DNA of 64,000 nt from assembly GCA_003696795.1 (NCBI GenBank), contig RFFT01000029.1, forward strand, positions 1 to 64,000, in the 5' to 3' direction. Made by a program: the position numbers and the translations under genes. The DNA comes from Zetaproteobacteria bacterium. GTDB taxonomy: Bacteria; Pseudomonadota; Zetaproteobacteria; Mariprofundales; Mariprofundaceae. Under the pieces are notes generated by a model that was given only the letters and a program-made list of their open reading frames with translations, ran no database searches and had not been told where the DNA came from. Positions 24,972-34,429 of the stretch are shown in pieces (positions within the stretch are counted from its first letter, which is position 1; every line of letters begins with the position of its first letter).

Positions 24972-26867
24972 TTAGTCCTCCAGATACGTGTAGCCCCTGA
25001 GCCCCTCACGATAAAAACGCAGGAATGCGGTCACCTCGCGCGCATTCAATCTCCCGCAATCACGCGCCCGATTCAGCTGGCGACGCCAGCGGTCCGACAA
25101 CACATCCTCATGAAACTGCACATAATCGAGCACCTCGGCCACCGACTCTCCAGCCACCACTTGCTCCAACTCGTATCCGTCCTCGTCCAGGCGCACATGC
25201 ACCGCATGGGTATCGCCGAACAGGTTGTGCAAGTCCCCCAGAATCTCCTGATAGGCGCCGGTCAGAAAAATACCGAGATAATACTCCTCCCCTTCCCGCA
25301 GGCGATGCAACGGCAGGGTGGGCTCACTGCCGCCGGCAAGCGGGAAACGCTCGATCTTGCCGTCCGAGTCGCAAGTCACGTCCACCAAGATTGCCTCGGT
25401 TTCCGGTCGCTCGTGCAAGCGCTGAATGGGCATCACGGGAAACACCTGGCCAATGCCCCAGGCATCAGGCAGCGACTGAAACAGGGAAAAGTTCAAGAAA
25501 TATCGGTCGGCCATCTGCCGATGAATTCCAGGCACCAGCGTTTCCGCCTCCTCGATATCCAATCGCTGGCGCAGCTTGGACAGCAAATGCCAATACAACA
25601 CGTCCCCCTGTGCGCGATGGACAAGCGAACAGTGGCCGAGGGTAAACAGGCGATGCAGGTCCTCGCGCAGCGCCAACACATCGTGCAGCGCTTCACGCGG
25701 TTCCATCTCCTCCAGATCCTGCCATGTCTGCCACAATTGGCGCAGTTGCAACGGCGCTTCGGCATCCGGCGCCTGCGGCGTCCGCCCCGCCAGCCGTTGG
25801 GAAACACCCAGCACATTGATGATTAATACCGCATGATGCGCAACCAATGCGCGGCCGGACTCGGATACGATATCCGGCTGGGGCAGTCGCGCCTCGTCGC
25901 AAACATCCTTCAAAGTCCAGACAATATCGTTCGCATACTCCTGCAGGGAATAATCCACCGAGGTGGCGGTACTGGAGATTGAACCGTCATAGTTCACCCC
26001 CAGCCCACCACCCACATCCATCACCTCGATGGGCGCCCCCATGCGCCGCAGCTCGACATAAAAACGCGCCGCCTCCTGCATCGCGGCCTTGATATAACGG
26101 ATCTGGGGAACTTGGGAGCCGATATGAAAGTGCAACAAGCGCAGACACCCAAGATAGCCGGCCTCGCGCAGCCGAGTCACGGCATCGGTAAGCTCAAGGG
26201 CGGACAGGCCGAATTTGGACCCATCTCCGGCGGAATCGCGCCACAATCCCTGGCCATTGGTAGTCAAACGACAGCGCAGACCGATCAATGGCTCCACGCC
26301 CAACCTTTCCGCCAGCGTAAGGATCAAGCCGAGCTCGTTCGGCTTCTCGACAACAATATAAACCCGCTTGCCCATCTTACGCCCCATCAGGGCCAGCTCG
26401 ATGAACTCACGATCCTTGTAGCCATTGCAAATAATCAGTCCTTCTACATCCTCGAGCATGGCGAGGGTGGCATGCAGCTCGGGCTTGGAGCCCGCCTCAA
26501 GCCCCCAGTTGTACGCCGCGCCGAACTCGACGATCTCCTCAACCACCTGCCGTTGCTGATTGACCTTGATCGGGTAGACGCCGAAATAGCGCCCTTGGTA
26601 TCCAGCCTCCCGCCGTGCATGCTCGAAACGCTGGTGAATCTGCGCCATGCGCGTGCGGAGGATGTCGGAAAAACGAATCAACAGCGGAGCGCTTAGCCCT
26701 TGCGCCTTCAATTCCTCCACCAAGCGCGCCAGATCGATTGCGCGCCTGCCATCCGGCAGAGCCTGCAAATGACCATCCGCATTGATCGCGAAAAAGCCAT
26801 TGCCCCACCCCTCAAGCCGATACAACGCGGCCGCACGCTCAATGTTCCAGGATGATGCGCGCGTCAT
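24972..26867 (-). CDS. speA: Biosynthetic arginine decarboxylase
   Basis: PLP enzyme converting arginine to agmatine for polyamine synthesis. The 631-aa length fits SpeA. Motifs include GVYPIKVNQQRQVVEEIVEFG with the PLP lysine, the HFHIGSQVPQI phosphate/histidine motif, MDVGGGLGVNYDG, SESGRALVAHHAVLI and VDVTCDSDGKI with the active-site Cys. No speB follows; the next genes on this strand are the F0 genes 22 bases away, possibly in the same transcript. Confidence 0.97.
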   Translation of the reverse strand: MTRASSWNIERAAALYRLEGWGNGFFAINADGHLQALPDGRRAIDLARLVEELKAQGLSAPLLIRFSDILRTRMAQIHQRFEHARREAGYQGRYFGVYPIKVNQQRQVVEEIVEFGAAYNWGLEAGSKPELHATLAMLEDVEGLIICNGYKDREFIELALMGRKMGKRVYIVVEKPNELGLILTLAERLGVEPLIGLRCRLTTNGQGLWRDSAGDGSKFGLSALELTDAVTRLREAGYLGCLRLLHFHIGSQVPQIRYIKAAMQEAARFYVELRRMGAPIEVMDVGGGLGVNYDGSISSTATSVDYSLQEYANDIVWTLKDVCDEARLPQPDIVSESGRALVAHHAVLIINVLGVSQRLAGRTPQAPDAEAPLQLRQLWQTWQDLEEMEPREALHDVLALREDLHRLFTLGHCSLVHRAQGDVLYWHLLSKLRQRLDIEEAETLVPGIHRQMADRYFLNFSLFQSLPDAWGIGQVFPVMPIQRLHERPETEAILVDVTCDSDGKIERFPLAGGSEPTLPLHRLREGEEYYLGIFLTGAYQEILGDLHNLFGDTHAVHVRLDEDGYELEQVVAGESVAEVLDYVQFHEDVLSDRWRRQLNRARDCGRLNAREVTAFLRFYREGLRGYTYLED

Positions 26868-26876
26868 CTTAGAAAA

Positions 26877-27512
26877 CTAGCCCCCCGGCTTGATGCGGGA
26901 AACGATATCATGCCCCTGGCGCTGGTGCAGAATCACCGCCAACACGTGTAGCGCCAGCAAAAACTCCAACACACCCACCATAGCTTCATGGAACTCGCCC
27001 ACCATCTCGATCCATTCGCTTTGCCGGCCATGCTCGTTCCAACCAAAAAACAGCAACACGCCGGCGGCCCCCACCAGCAAAGCGCTCAACAGCATCAACC
27101 CATGCACGCTTCGCGCCACGGACTCGCCTTCCTCGGGCGGTGCCAGACGCCCCTGCTTCCAACCCTCCATCTGGCTACCGATTTCGCGCGCCAACTGCGC
27201 CCGTCCGGCCGCAAACACCCAAGGCACCAAATGCCGCCAGTTCGCACCGGGCAGGTCGGTCATCGCCAACAGGACACGAATCAACAGCAGGGCCACAACC
27301 ACCAGTCCCAATGCCTCATGCAGCTCAAACATCCAGCTTTCTTTCACCATGCCGCCTTCCGCGCCATGGGCCCAAGCGACACCGAGCCAGCCAAGCGCTG
27401 ACGCCTCTTCCCCGGCACCCGGCACATCCATCAGCTCGCCGACAAGGAGCTGAACAACCATGCACAGCGCCAGCAGACTATGATTCCAGCGTATCGCAGC
27501 CGCATATCCCAT
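26877..27512 (-). CDS. Cytochrome b561 family membrane protein
   Basis: Four-helix b-type cytochrome of the b561/Ni-Fe hydrogenase cytochrome group. The 211-aa protein has His residues suited to haem ligation in RWNHSLLAL (helix 1), FELHEALGLVVVALLLIRV (helix 2), SVHGLMLLSALLVG (helix 3) and ALHVLAVILHQ (helix 4). The start at 27512 has GAGGAGG upstream; an upstream ATG at 27530 is less well placed. Partner not evident: no cytochrome c or hydrogenase gene is adjacent. It lies between dapB and speA on the same strand. Confidence 0.85.
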   Translation of the reverse strand: MGYAAAIRWNHSLLALCMVVQLLVGELMDVPGAGEEASALGWLGVAWAHGAEGGMVKESWMFELHEALGLVVVALLLIRVLLAMTDLPGANWRHLVPWVFAAGRAQLAREIGSQMEGWKQGRLAPPEEGESVARSVHGLMLLSALLVGAAGVLLFFGWNEHGRQSEWIEMVGEFHEAMVGVLEFLLALHVLAVILHQRQGHDIVSRIKPGG

Positions 27513-27522
27513 GACATCCTCC

Positions 27523-28335
27523 TCAGGCATTCAAGCTGAGCACATCCTGCATCGAGTACCAGCCGGGCCTTCGATCCCTGAGCCAAACCGCTGCACGCAA
27601 TGCGCCCTTGGCGAACACTGCCCGATCAGCGGCTACATGCGCAAGCTCCACCCGCTCTTCATCGGCGATAAACATGACCCGATGCTCGCCGACAATATTG
27701 CCGCCGCGCACCACCGAAAACCCGATCGCGCCACGTTCACGCGCGCCGGTAATACCCTCGCGGGCATAAACCGCCACCTCATCCAAAGCCACCTGCCGCC
27801 CCTCGGCCACCGCCTTGCCCATGGCCAACGCGGTACCACTTGGCGCATCCACCTTGTGCCGGTGATGCGCCTCGTAGATCTCGGCGTCGTAATCGTCGCC
27901 CAACACGCGCGCCGCCTGGCGGATGAGGTTGAGCGCCAAGTTGACACCCACGGAATAATTGGCCGCCATCACCACCGGAGCACCCGCCAAAGCGAGCCTG
28001 AGCTCGCCGAGCTGCTCAGCTGAAAAGCCGGTTGTCCCAATCACCATCGCCATACCCTGCGCCGCCACATATCGCGCATTCGCCAAGGTCGCGTTGGGCG
28101 TGGTAAAATCGATCAACACGTCAGCCTCGGCACAATCGTCCAGGCTGTCGACGATACGCACGCCAAGCGTGCCGGCATTGGCCAACTCGCCCGCATCCCG
28201 CCCAAGATACGCCGAGTCGTGGCGTTCCGTCGCACCCACCAGGCATGCCTGGCGATGCTCGGCAACGGCAGCGACCAGCATGCGTCCCATGCGCCCCGAC
28301 GCTCCGGCGACGATTACCCGCAACTGTTCAGCCAT
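27523..28335 (-). CDS. dapB: 4-hydroxy-tetrahydrodipicolinate reductase
   Basis: Lysine and diaminopimelate pathway reductase. The 270-aa protein has the nucleotide-binding GASGRMGRMLV at the N-terminus, the DFTTPNATLANARYVAAQG and GTTGFSAEQ segments, and the catalytic EAHHRHKVDAPSGTAL motif with paired His and Lys. It lies 3 bases after dnaJ on the same strand, so it is probably read from the heat-shock cluster as well as its own promoter. Confidence 0.97.
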   Translation of the reverse strand: MAEQLRVIVAGASGRMGRMLVAAVAEHRQACLVGATERHDSAYLGRDAGELANAGTLGVRIVDSLDDCAEADVLIDFTTPNATLANARYVAAQGMAMVIGTTGFSAEQLGELRLALAGAPVVMAANYSVGVNLALNLIRQAARVLGDDYDAEIYEAHHRHKVDAPSGTALAMGKAVAEGRQVALDEVAVYAREGITGARERGAIGFSVVRGGNIVGEHRVMFIADEERVELAHVAADRAVFAKGALRAAVWLRDRRPGWYSMQDVLSLNA

Positions 28336-28338
28336 ACG

Positions 28339-29478
28339 CTATTCCTCCCCAGCCAAATCATCCCAGAAACGCTTCACCCGATCGAGAAAGGAGGTGCGCT
28401 CGGGGTACACCTCATCACCTGCCTCCTCAGCGAACTGACGCAACAATGCTTCCTGCCGCGGCGTCAAATGCTTGGGCACCGCGATCTGCACCTTCACATA
28501 CAGATCGCCCTTCTGATTCGTTCGCACATCACGCACACCATGCCCGCGCAAGCGAAAAACGCGCCCGCCCTCGGTTCCGGGCGGAATACGGATGCGCACC
28601 TTGCCTTCCAGAGTGGGCGCCTCGACCTCCGCCCCCAACGCCGCCTGCGGGAACGTCACCGGCATCGTGCAGTACAGGTCCGCGCCATCCCGTTCGAAGA
28701 TCGGATGCGGCTTCAACGAAATCACGATATACAAATCGCCGTTCGGCGCCCCCTGCATGCCGGCCTCGCCTTCGCCCGCCACGCGCACCTGCGCGCCGTC
28801 GTACACCCCGGCAGGGATGCGCACCTTGACGGCTTTCTCCACTCGCACACGCCCTTGACCCGCACACTTCGGGCATGGTCTCTCAATCTTCCGCCCCGAG
28901 CCATGGCAGGCCGGACACGTGCGGCGAACGGCAAAGAACCCCTGCGACACCTGCACCTGCCCATGACCACCACAGGTCGAGCACGGCACCGGATGCGTGC
29001 CGGGACGCGCGCCACTGCCCCCACACACATCGCAGGTACCATGGCGCGGAATACGTAGCTCGACCTCCTTGCCGGCGGCAGCCTCTTCCAGGGTCAACTC
29101 CAGCTTGTAGCGCAGATCGGCCCCCCGACGCGCACCGCCCGGGCCACCAAAACCAAACATTTCACCAAACACATCGCCAAACAGATCACCGAAATCGCGG
29201 AACGCATGCGAATCCTGGAAGCCACCACGCCCCCAGAAGTCCTGCATCTGCTCATCCACGCCGGCATGCCCATATTGGTCATAGCGCGCGCGTTTCTCGC
29301 GGTCGGACAACACCTCGTAGGCCTCCGTGACCTCGCGAAAGCGCTCAGCCGCATCCTTGTCGTCCGGATTGCGATCCGGATGATATTTCATGGCCAGCTT
29401 GCGATACGCTCGCTTGATCGTGTTCTCATCGGCATCGCGCGGCACACCCAGCACTTCATAATAGTCACGTTTGCTCAC
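28339..29478 (-). CDS. dnaJ: Chaperone DnaJ (Hsp40)
   Basis: Co-chaperone of DnaK. The 379-aa protein has a J domain with HPD in [10 protein letters not shown], a Gly/Phe-rich linker, four CxxCxGxG-type zinc repeats ([32 protein letters not shown]) and the C-terminal substrate-binding domains. I chose the GTG at 29478 (V S K R D Y Y) with GGAGAG upstream; an in-frame ATG at 29499 would add seven residues (MAGRRAE) not typical of DnaJ. Separated from dnaK by a hairpin terminator. Confidence 0.95.
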   Translation of the reverse strand: MSKRDYYEVLGVPRDADENTIKRAYRKLAMKYHPDRNPDDKDAAERFREVTEAYEVLSDREKRARYDQYGHAGVDEQMQDFWGRGGFQDSHAFRDFGDLFGDVFGEMFGFGGPGGARRGADLRYKLELTLEEAAAGKEVELRIPRHGTCDVCGGSGARPGTHPVPCSTCGGHGQVQVSQGFFAVRRTCPACHGSGRKIERPCPKCAGQGRVRVEKAVKVRIPAGVYDGAQVRVAGEGEAGMQGAPNGDLYIVISLKPHPIFERDGADLYCTMPVTFPQAALGAEVEAPTLEGKVRIRIPPGTEGGRVFRLRGHGVRDVRTNQKGDLYVKVQIAVPKHLTPRQEALLRQFAEEAGDEVYPERTSFLDRVKRFWDDLAGEE

Positions 29479-29538
29479 TTCAGCTCTCCGTCCAGCCATT
29501 CATCATGAATACGAACCATACCCGCAGCTATAAAACAT

Positions 29539-29568
29539 AAAAGGAGCGGCGATGCGGGTCGCCGCTCC
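29539..29568 (-). terminator. Rho-independent terminator after dnaK
   Basis: Perfect 10-bp stem (29543-29552 with 29559-29568) with a 6-base loop, followed on the minus strand by TTTTATGTTTT. It lies just after the dnaK stop and before dnaJ, so dnaK transcripts are largely ended here and dnaJ-dapB need partial readthrough or their own promoter. Confidence 0.85.
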
Positions 29569-29588
29569 CTGCCCCCGTTCAGGCGGAC

Positions 29589-31487
29589 TTATTTCTTGTC
29601 ATCGACGACCTCGGCATCGACAACTTCGGCATCCTTCGCCTGCTTGTCATCTCCGCCGGCGGCGGATGCCTGTTGCTCCTGTTGCATCTGCTGGTAGATC
29701 ACCTCACCCAGCTTCTGGGCCTTCTCCGCCAGCGTCTGCTCTGCCGCCTTGATCTCGTCAACGCTGCCGCCGGCGATGGCCTTCTTCAATGCCTCCAGCG
29801 CGTCTTCAATGGAATTGCGCGTACTCTCATCCACCTTGTCGCCATGTTCCTTCAACGACTTCTCGGTGGAATATACCAAGGCATCCGCCCGATTGCGGGT
29901 TTCGATCTCTTCCTTCTTCTTGCGGTCCTCCTCGGCATGCGCCTCGGCGTCGCGCTTCATCCGCTCGATCTCCTCCTCGGACAAGCCGGACCCGGCCTCG
30001 ATACGAATCGACGCCTCCTTGCCCGTGCCCTTGTCCTTGGCATGCACATGCAGGATGCCATTGGCGTCAATATCAAAGGTCACCTCGATCTGCGGCACAC
30101 CGCGTGGCGCCGGCGCGATCCCCTCGAGATTGAACACACCGAGCAGCTTGTTGTGCGCGAAGATCTCACGCTCGCCCTGCGCCACCTTGATGGTCACGGC
30201 TGTCTGGTTGTCCGTCGCGGTGGTGTAGATCTGGCTCTTCTTGGTCGGGATTGTCGTGTTCTTGTCGATGATCTTGTTGAACAGACCGCCCTCGACCTCG
30301 ATACCCAGACTCAACGGCGTGACATCCAGCAACAGCACGTCCTTCACCTCGCCGGTGAGCACCGCGCCCTGAATCGCCGCGCCAATGGCCACGACCTCAT
30401 CCGGATTCACACCCTTGTGCGGCTCCTTGCCAAAGAATTCGGCCACCTTCTTCTGCACCAGCGGCATGCGCGTCTGACCGCCGACCAGCACAACCTCATT
30501 GATATCGGAGGCCTTCACACCGGCGTCCTTCAGCGCCTGCCGGCACGGCTCGAGCGACTTTTCAACGAGGTCGGCCACCAGGCTTTCGAACTTCGCGCGC
30601 GTCAACTTGATCAAGAGATGCTTCGGCCCGGACGCATCCGCCGTGATGAATGGCAGATTGACCTCGGTCTGCTGGCTGCTCGACAATTCGATCTTGGCCT
30701 TTTCGGCGGCCTCCTTCAGGCGCTGCAAGGCAAGCTTGTCGGCCAATAGGTCAACGCCATGCTCCTTCTTGAATTCGTCCGCCAGATACTGCAGCAGACG
30801 CTGATCGAAGTCCTCGCCACCCAGGAAGGTGTCACCATTGGTGGATTTGACCTCGAACACGCCATCACCGATTTCCAGAATCGAGATGTCGAACGTGCCG
30901 CCACCCAGGTCGTAGACGGCGATCAACTGATTTTCCTCGCTCTTGTCCAGCCCATAGGCCAGCGCCGCCGCCGTCGGCTCATTGACGATACGCAGCACGT
31001 TCAGCCCGGCGATCGCGCCGGCATCCTTGGTTGCCTGACGTTGCGAATCGTTGAAGTAGGCCGGCACCGTGATGACGGCGTCCTTGACCTCTTCGCCAAG
31101 ATAGTCCTCGGCCGTCTGCTTCATCTTCTGCAGCACGATCGCGCTGATCTCCTGCGGACTCATCTTCTTGCCGTCCAGCCCCACCCACGCGTCGCCATTG
31201 TCCGCCGCGACCACGGGATAGGAAACCAGCTCACGGTGGTGTTTGGCCTCGTCCGAATCGAACTTGCGGCCGATCAAACGCTTGACCGCATAAAACGTCC
31301 GCTCCGGATTGGTCACCATCTGCCGCTTGGCGGCCGCACCCACCAACCGCTCATCCTTGGTATAAGCCACCACCGACGGCGTCGTGTTGTCGCCCTCGCT
31401 GTTCGGGATCACCTTGGCTTGATCGCCTTCCATGATCGCCACGCACGAATTCGTCGTGCCCAAATCGATTCCGATTACCTTACCCAT
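29589..31487 (-). CDS. dnaK: Chaperone DnaK (Hsp70)
   Basis: ATP-dependent Hsp70. The 632-aa protein starts with [17 protein letters not shown], has [15 protein letters not shown], the [11 protein letters not shown] motif, the [10 protein letters not shown] linker-adjacent region and a C-terminal Gln/Ala-rich lid tail ending in Asp/Val repeats ([13 protein letters not shown]). The ATG at 31487 has AGGAG at proper spacing; the GTG 9 bases upstream is unlikely. Part of hrcA-grpE-dnaK-dnaJ. Confidence 0.98.
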   Translation of the reverse strand: MGKVIGIDLGTTNSCVAIMEGDQAKVIPNSEGDNTTPSVVAYTKDERLVGAAAKRQMVTNPERTFYAVKRLIGRKFDSDEAKHHRELVSYPVVAADNGDAWVGLDGKKMSPQEISAIVLQKMKQTAEDYLGEEVKDAVITVPAYFNDSQRQATKDAGAIAGLNVLRIVNEPTAAALAYGLDKSEENQLIAVYDLGGGTFDISILEIGDGVFEVKSTNGDTFLGGEDFDQRLLQYLADEFKKEHGVDLLADKLALQRLKEAAEKAKIELSSSQQTEVNLPFITADASGPKHLLIKLTRAKFESLVADLVEKSLEPCRQALKDAGVKASDINEVVLVGGQTRMPLVQKKVAEFFGKEPHKGVNPDEVVAIGAAIQGAVLTGEVKDVLLLDVTPLSLGIEVEGGLFNKIIDKNTTIPTKKSQIYTTATDNQTAVTIKVAQGEREIFAHNKLLGVFNLEGIAPAPRGVPQIEVTFDIDANGILHVHAKDKGTGKEASIRIEAGSGLSEEEIERMKRDAEAHAEEDRKKKEEIETRNRADALVYSTEKSLKEHGDKVDESTRNSIEDALEALKKAIAGGSVDEIKAAEQTLAEKAQKLGEVIYQQMQQEQQASAAGGDDKQAKDAEVVDAEVVDDKK

Positions 31488-31558
31488 CGTTGCCACTCCT
31501 GTTGTGCAATAAATTTGTTATCCGATTGCCCAGTGTATGGGGACCATGAACCACCGAT

Positions 31559-32167
31559 TCAAGCCTCTCCCTCATCCGGCTCCTTGACCTCTTCCGTCGG
31601 CCCGCTGGACACCAGCACCTTGGCCGGCCGGATCAAGCGACCATGCAACTTGTATCCCGCCACATGCTGCGCAATGATCGTACCCCGCGGCTCCTCGCTC
31701 GGCATCTGCGACAGCGCCTCGTGCACATGTGGATCGAATTGCTGACCGAGACCGTCGATACGCTCCAGATGAAACTGGCGCATCATCTTATGCCAGCTGT
31801 CCAACGTCAGGCGCACGCCCTCGCGCAAGCCCTGCTCATTGCCCTCGTCCACCTGCAAGGCGCGCTCGAGGTTGTCCATCACCTCCAGCACGGCAAGCGC
31901 GAACTTCTCCACGCCAAACTTGTGCGCATCCTCCACCTCGCGACGCGCGCGTTTCCGCACATTGTCCATCTCGGCATAGGCCCGCAGCAGCTTGTCCTTG
32001 AGCTCGGCAATCTCCTTCCGCGCCGCCTCAAGCTCCGCATCCGTCCGCGCGTCGGACTGTTCCGGTTGCGCATCCTCCCGTCGCGCCTGCGCATCAACCG
32101 CAACCTTCTGCTCCTGTGCCTTTTCCGCCTTTGCTTCTTCGGCCACTTTCTTTTTCTTCTTAGTCAA
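31559..32167 (-). CDS. grpE: Nucleotide exchange factor GrpE
   Basis: DnaK nucleotide exchange factor. The 202-aa protein has a Lys/Glu-rich N-terminal coiled coil, LLRAYAEMDNVRKRARREVEDA, and the C-terminal beta domain GQQFDPHVHEALSQMP and GYKLHGRLIRPAKVLVS. The start is a TTG at 32167 preceded by GGGAGG and overlapping the hrcA stop by 8 bases; no ATG suits. The rare start may keep its level below that of DnaK (inference). Confidence 0.95.
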   Translation of the reverse strand: MTKKKKKVAEEAKAEKAQEQKVAVDAQARREDAQPEQSDARTDAELEAARKEIAELKDKLLRAYAEMDNVRKRARREVEDAHKFGVEKFALAVLEVMDNLERALQVDEGNEQGLREGVRLTLDSWHKMMRQFHLERIDGLGQQFDPHVHEALSQMPSEEPRGTIIAQHVAGYKLHGRLIRPAKVLVSSGPTEEVKEPDEGEA

Positions 32168-33185
32168 TCTTGCCTCCCAACATTCTGCTCACCATTCGTG
32201 CCGTGCAATCCACAATCGGCAACACGCGCGCATAATGCATCCGCCTTGGCCCAATCACGCCCAGCGTGCCACACACCCGCTCCGGCCCCTCGTAGCGAGA
32301 AAGCACCACCGATACCTGCTCCATATTGACCAGCGCGTGCTCGCTGCCGATAAACACCTTCACACCATTGTCATGACGTTCGACCTGGCGCACCAATTCC
32401 AGCAATTGCTCCTTTTCCTCAAAGGCTGCCATGAGCGAACGCACTGTTTCGATCATGGCCAGCTCGGGGCGCTCAAACAACTGCCGCTGTCCGCTGACGA
32501 GCAAATGATCGTCCTCTTCTGTAGGGGCTTCCGACCAGCGTTTCAAGCCTTCCAGCAGTCTGCGCACACGCAATCGATCGGACAGGATCTCCGCGCGCAG
32601 CCTTCGCCGCACCTCGGCCAGGCTGCAATCACACAACAACGCATTCAGGCGTCTCGAAATCCGCTCCAATTGCGCATCCGTCACATGCTCCGGGCGATCA
32701 AGCAAGCGATTTTGCACCTGGTTGCCCTCGCCCACGATCACCGCCAGCACCTTACTGGCCGACAACGGAAGCAACTCCAAACGCCGCACTTTGGAGAAAT
32801 GCGGCTCCTGCACCCACACCACACCCGCGCAATGCGTCAACCTTGCCAATTCGTCGGACGCACGTCGCAACAATGCCCGCTTGCTGGTTTCATCGCTCAA
32901 GTCCCTGGCCAGGATCCGCTCCACCGCACGGCGCATATCGGCATCCACCACCATCAAGGCATCGACGAAATAACGCAAACCGCTGTCCGTCGGCACGCGC
33001 CCGGCGGACGTATGCGGCGAATGCAGATAGCCCTGGCGCTCCAGCTCTGCCATCACGTTGCGAATCGAGGCGGGACTCAAGCCCAAGCCACAGCGCTCGG
33101 CAAGCAACCGCGAACCCACTGGCTGCCCCGTCTCAAGATAAAGCGACACGATTTCGCCCAGAATGCGCTCCTGCCGTTCCTTCAT
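32160..33185 (-). CDS. hrcA: Heat-inducible transcription repressor HrcA
   Basis: Repressor that binds CIRCE operators of groES-groEL and its own operon and is released on heat shock through GroEL titration. The 341-aa protein has the winged-helix N-terminus MKERQERILGEIVSLYLE, PVGSRLLAE, LSPASIRNVMAELERQGYL and SAGRVPTDSGLRYFVD. The ATG at 33185 is chosen; the frame extends upstream to 33521 but that lies opposite xseB. A CIRCE element and a promoter are just upstream, so it is autoregulated. Confidence 0.97.
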   Translation of the reverse strand: MKERQERILGEIVSLYLETGQPVGSRLLAERCGLGLSPASIRNVMAELERQGYLHSPHTSAGRVPTDSGLRYFVDALMVVDADMRRAVERILARDLSDETSKRALLRRASDELARLTHCAGVVWVQEPHFSKVRRLELLPLSASKVLAVIVGEGNQVQNRLLDRPEHVTDAQLERISRRLNALLCDCSLAEVRRRLRAEILSDRLRVRRLLEGLKRWSEAPTEEDDHLLVSGQRQLFERPELAMIETVRSLMAAFEEKEQLLELVRQVERHDNGVKVFIGSEHALVNMEQVSVVLSRYEGPERVCGTLGVIGPRRMHYARVLPIVDCTARMVSRMLGGKID

Positions 33186-33202
33186 GCATGGCCCCCAGTT
33201 TA

Positions 33203-33229
33203 TTGGCACTCGTTTGTCACAAGTGCCAA
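33203..33229 (-). promoter_or_regulatory. CIRCE operator upstream of hrcA
   Basis: Inverted repeat TTGGCACTC-N9-AAGTGCCAA, one base off the perfect arm GAGTGCCAA, 18 bases before the hrcA start. It lies just after the -10 box of the predicted promoter, so HrcA bound here would block initiation. Confidence 0.93.
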
Positions 33230-33231
33230 AA

Positions 33232-33260
33232 ACCATACCATGCAGGTCATCGGCAGGCAA
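33232..33260 (-). promoter_or_regulatory. Sigma-70-like promoter of hrcA-grpE-dnaK
   Basis: On the minus strand TTGCCT (33260-33255) and TATGGT (33237-33232) are separated by exactly 17 bases, directly followed by the CIRCE element. Inferred from consensus only. Confidence 0.6.
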
Positions 33261-33323
33261 AGCGCGGTGCGGCCAATTGACCATGAACAGGCAACATCTA
33301 CAATCGGGCGCACGGGAGTCCAT

Positions 33324-33545
33324 ATGAACAGCAAACACATCGACGCCATGACCTTTGAACAGGCCCTGCAACGCTTGACCCAACTGGTGCAAAAGCTGGA
33401 GTCGGGTCAACTCCCGCTGGCCGAAAGTGTGGCCGCTTTCGAGGAGGGCGTCCTGTTGACCCGGCACTGTGAGAAGCTGTTGGACGATGCGGAGCAAACC
33501 CTGCACAAGCTCGGAGACCACAACCAGGCCGTAGCCGGCGAATGA
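33324..33545 (+). CDS. xseB: Exodeoxyribonuclease VII small subunit
   Basis: Small subunit of the single-strand exonuclease. The 73-aa protein has the signature MTFEQALQRLTQLVQKLESGQLPLAESVAAFEEG and a second helix LLTRHCEKLLDDAEQTL, matching the family in length and pattern. GGGAG ribosome-binding site. It overlaps ispA by 4 bases, the standard xseB-ispA-dxs order. An open frame running in from 31992 on this strand is antisense to grpE/hrcA and is not part of the gene. Confidence 0.96.
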   Translation: MNSKHIDAMTFEQALQRLTQLVQKLESGQLPLAESVAAFEEGVLLTRHCEKLLDDAEQTLHKLGDHNQAVAGE

Positions 33546-34429
33546 ACGCGCCTCCCTTCCTTAAGCACCATGCGCAGCATGTGGATGCACAGCTTGACGG
33601 CATGTTGCGTCGGCATCGTGCCGGCATGCCGGACAGGCTATGGCAAGCCATGCGTTATTCACTTCTTGCCGGCGGTAAACGCATCCGCCCCATCTTGCTC
33701 CTCGAAACCTTCCGCGCTTGCGGCGGCGATCCGCTTGACCACGCCATGCCCGCAGCCATAAGTCTGGAATGCATCCACACCTATTCGCTCATCCAGGATG
33801 ATCTTCCCTGCATGGATGACGACGAGCTTCGGCGCGGCCAACCCACCTGCCATCGCCGCTTCGACGAGGCAACGGCATTGCTCGCCAGCGACGCACTGCT
33901 GACCCTTGGACTGCAACTGTTGACCGAAGCCGATTGGCCCGCCGAGGTTCGCTTGCAACTATGCCAACGCCTGTGCCTGGCTGCAGGCGGCCAGGGCATG
34001 GTGGGCGGCCAACTGCTGGACATGGAAGCCAACGCGCGAAACATCACCAACGAATGTGAAATCGAACGCATTCATATCCATAAAACGGGCGCCCTGATTC
34101 GTTATGCCTGTGAGGCCGGGGCATGGATCGCCGGTGCAACGCCGACGCAGCGCGCGCACTGCATCCGTTATGGTCAGGCAATTGGCCTTCTGTTTCAGGT
34201 CGTGGACGACATCCTGGACGCCACCCAGAGCAGCGCAACGCTGGGCAAGAGCGCCGGCAAGGATGCGGCCCAAGATAAAGCCACCTATGTATCCCTGCTC
34301 GGTCTGCGCGCAGCGCGCGAGCTAGCCGATGAGCTGTGCGCCAAGGCGCAAAACGCATGTGCTCAGTTGGGTGCGGAGGCCGACCGCATGCTTCAACTGG
34401 CGCGATACATCCGCCAACGGGATCACTAA
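33542..34429 (+). CDS. ispA: Geranyl/farnesyl diphosphate synthase
   Basis: Short-chain prenyl diphosphate synthase that condenses IPP with DMAPP and GPP. The 295-aa protein has GGKRIRPILLL, the first Asp-rich motif DDLPCMDDD (with two intervening residues, as in bacterial FPP synthases), GQLLDMEA, and the second motif FQVVDDILD followed by LGKSAGKDA and KATYVSLLG. It provides FPP for undecaprenyl phosphate and quinones. Coupled to dxs with a 1-base overlap. Confidence 0.96.
   Translation: MNAPPFLKHHAQHVDAQLDGMLRRHRAGMPDRLWQAMRYSLLAGGKRIRPILLLETFRACGGDPLDHAMPAAISLECIHTYSLIQDDLPCMDDDELRRGQPTCHRRFDEATALLASDALLTLGLQLLTEADWPAEVRLQLCQRLCLAAGGQGMVGGQLLDMEANARNITNECEIERIHIHKTGALIRYACEAGAWIAGATPTQRAHCIRYGQAIGLLFQVVDDILDATQSSATLGKSAGKDAAQDKATYVSLLGLRAARELADELCAKAQNACAQLGAEADRMLQLARYIRQRDH

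Noticed and set aside
31992-33545. A 517-codon open frame covering hrcA and running into xseB
   Set aside because: Most of it is antisense to grpE and hrcA; only the last 73 codons from 33324 match a real gene.
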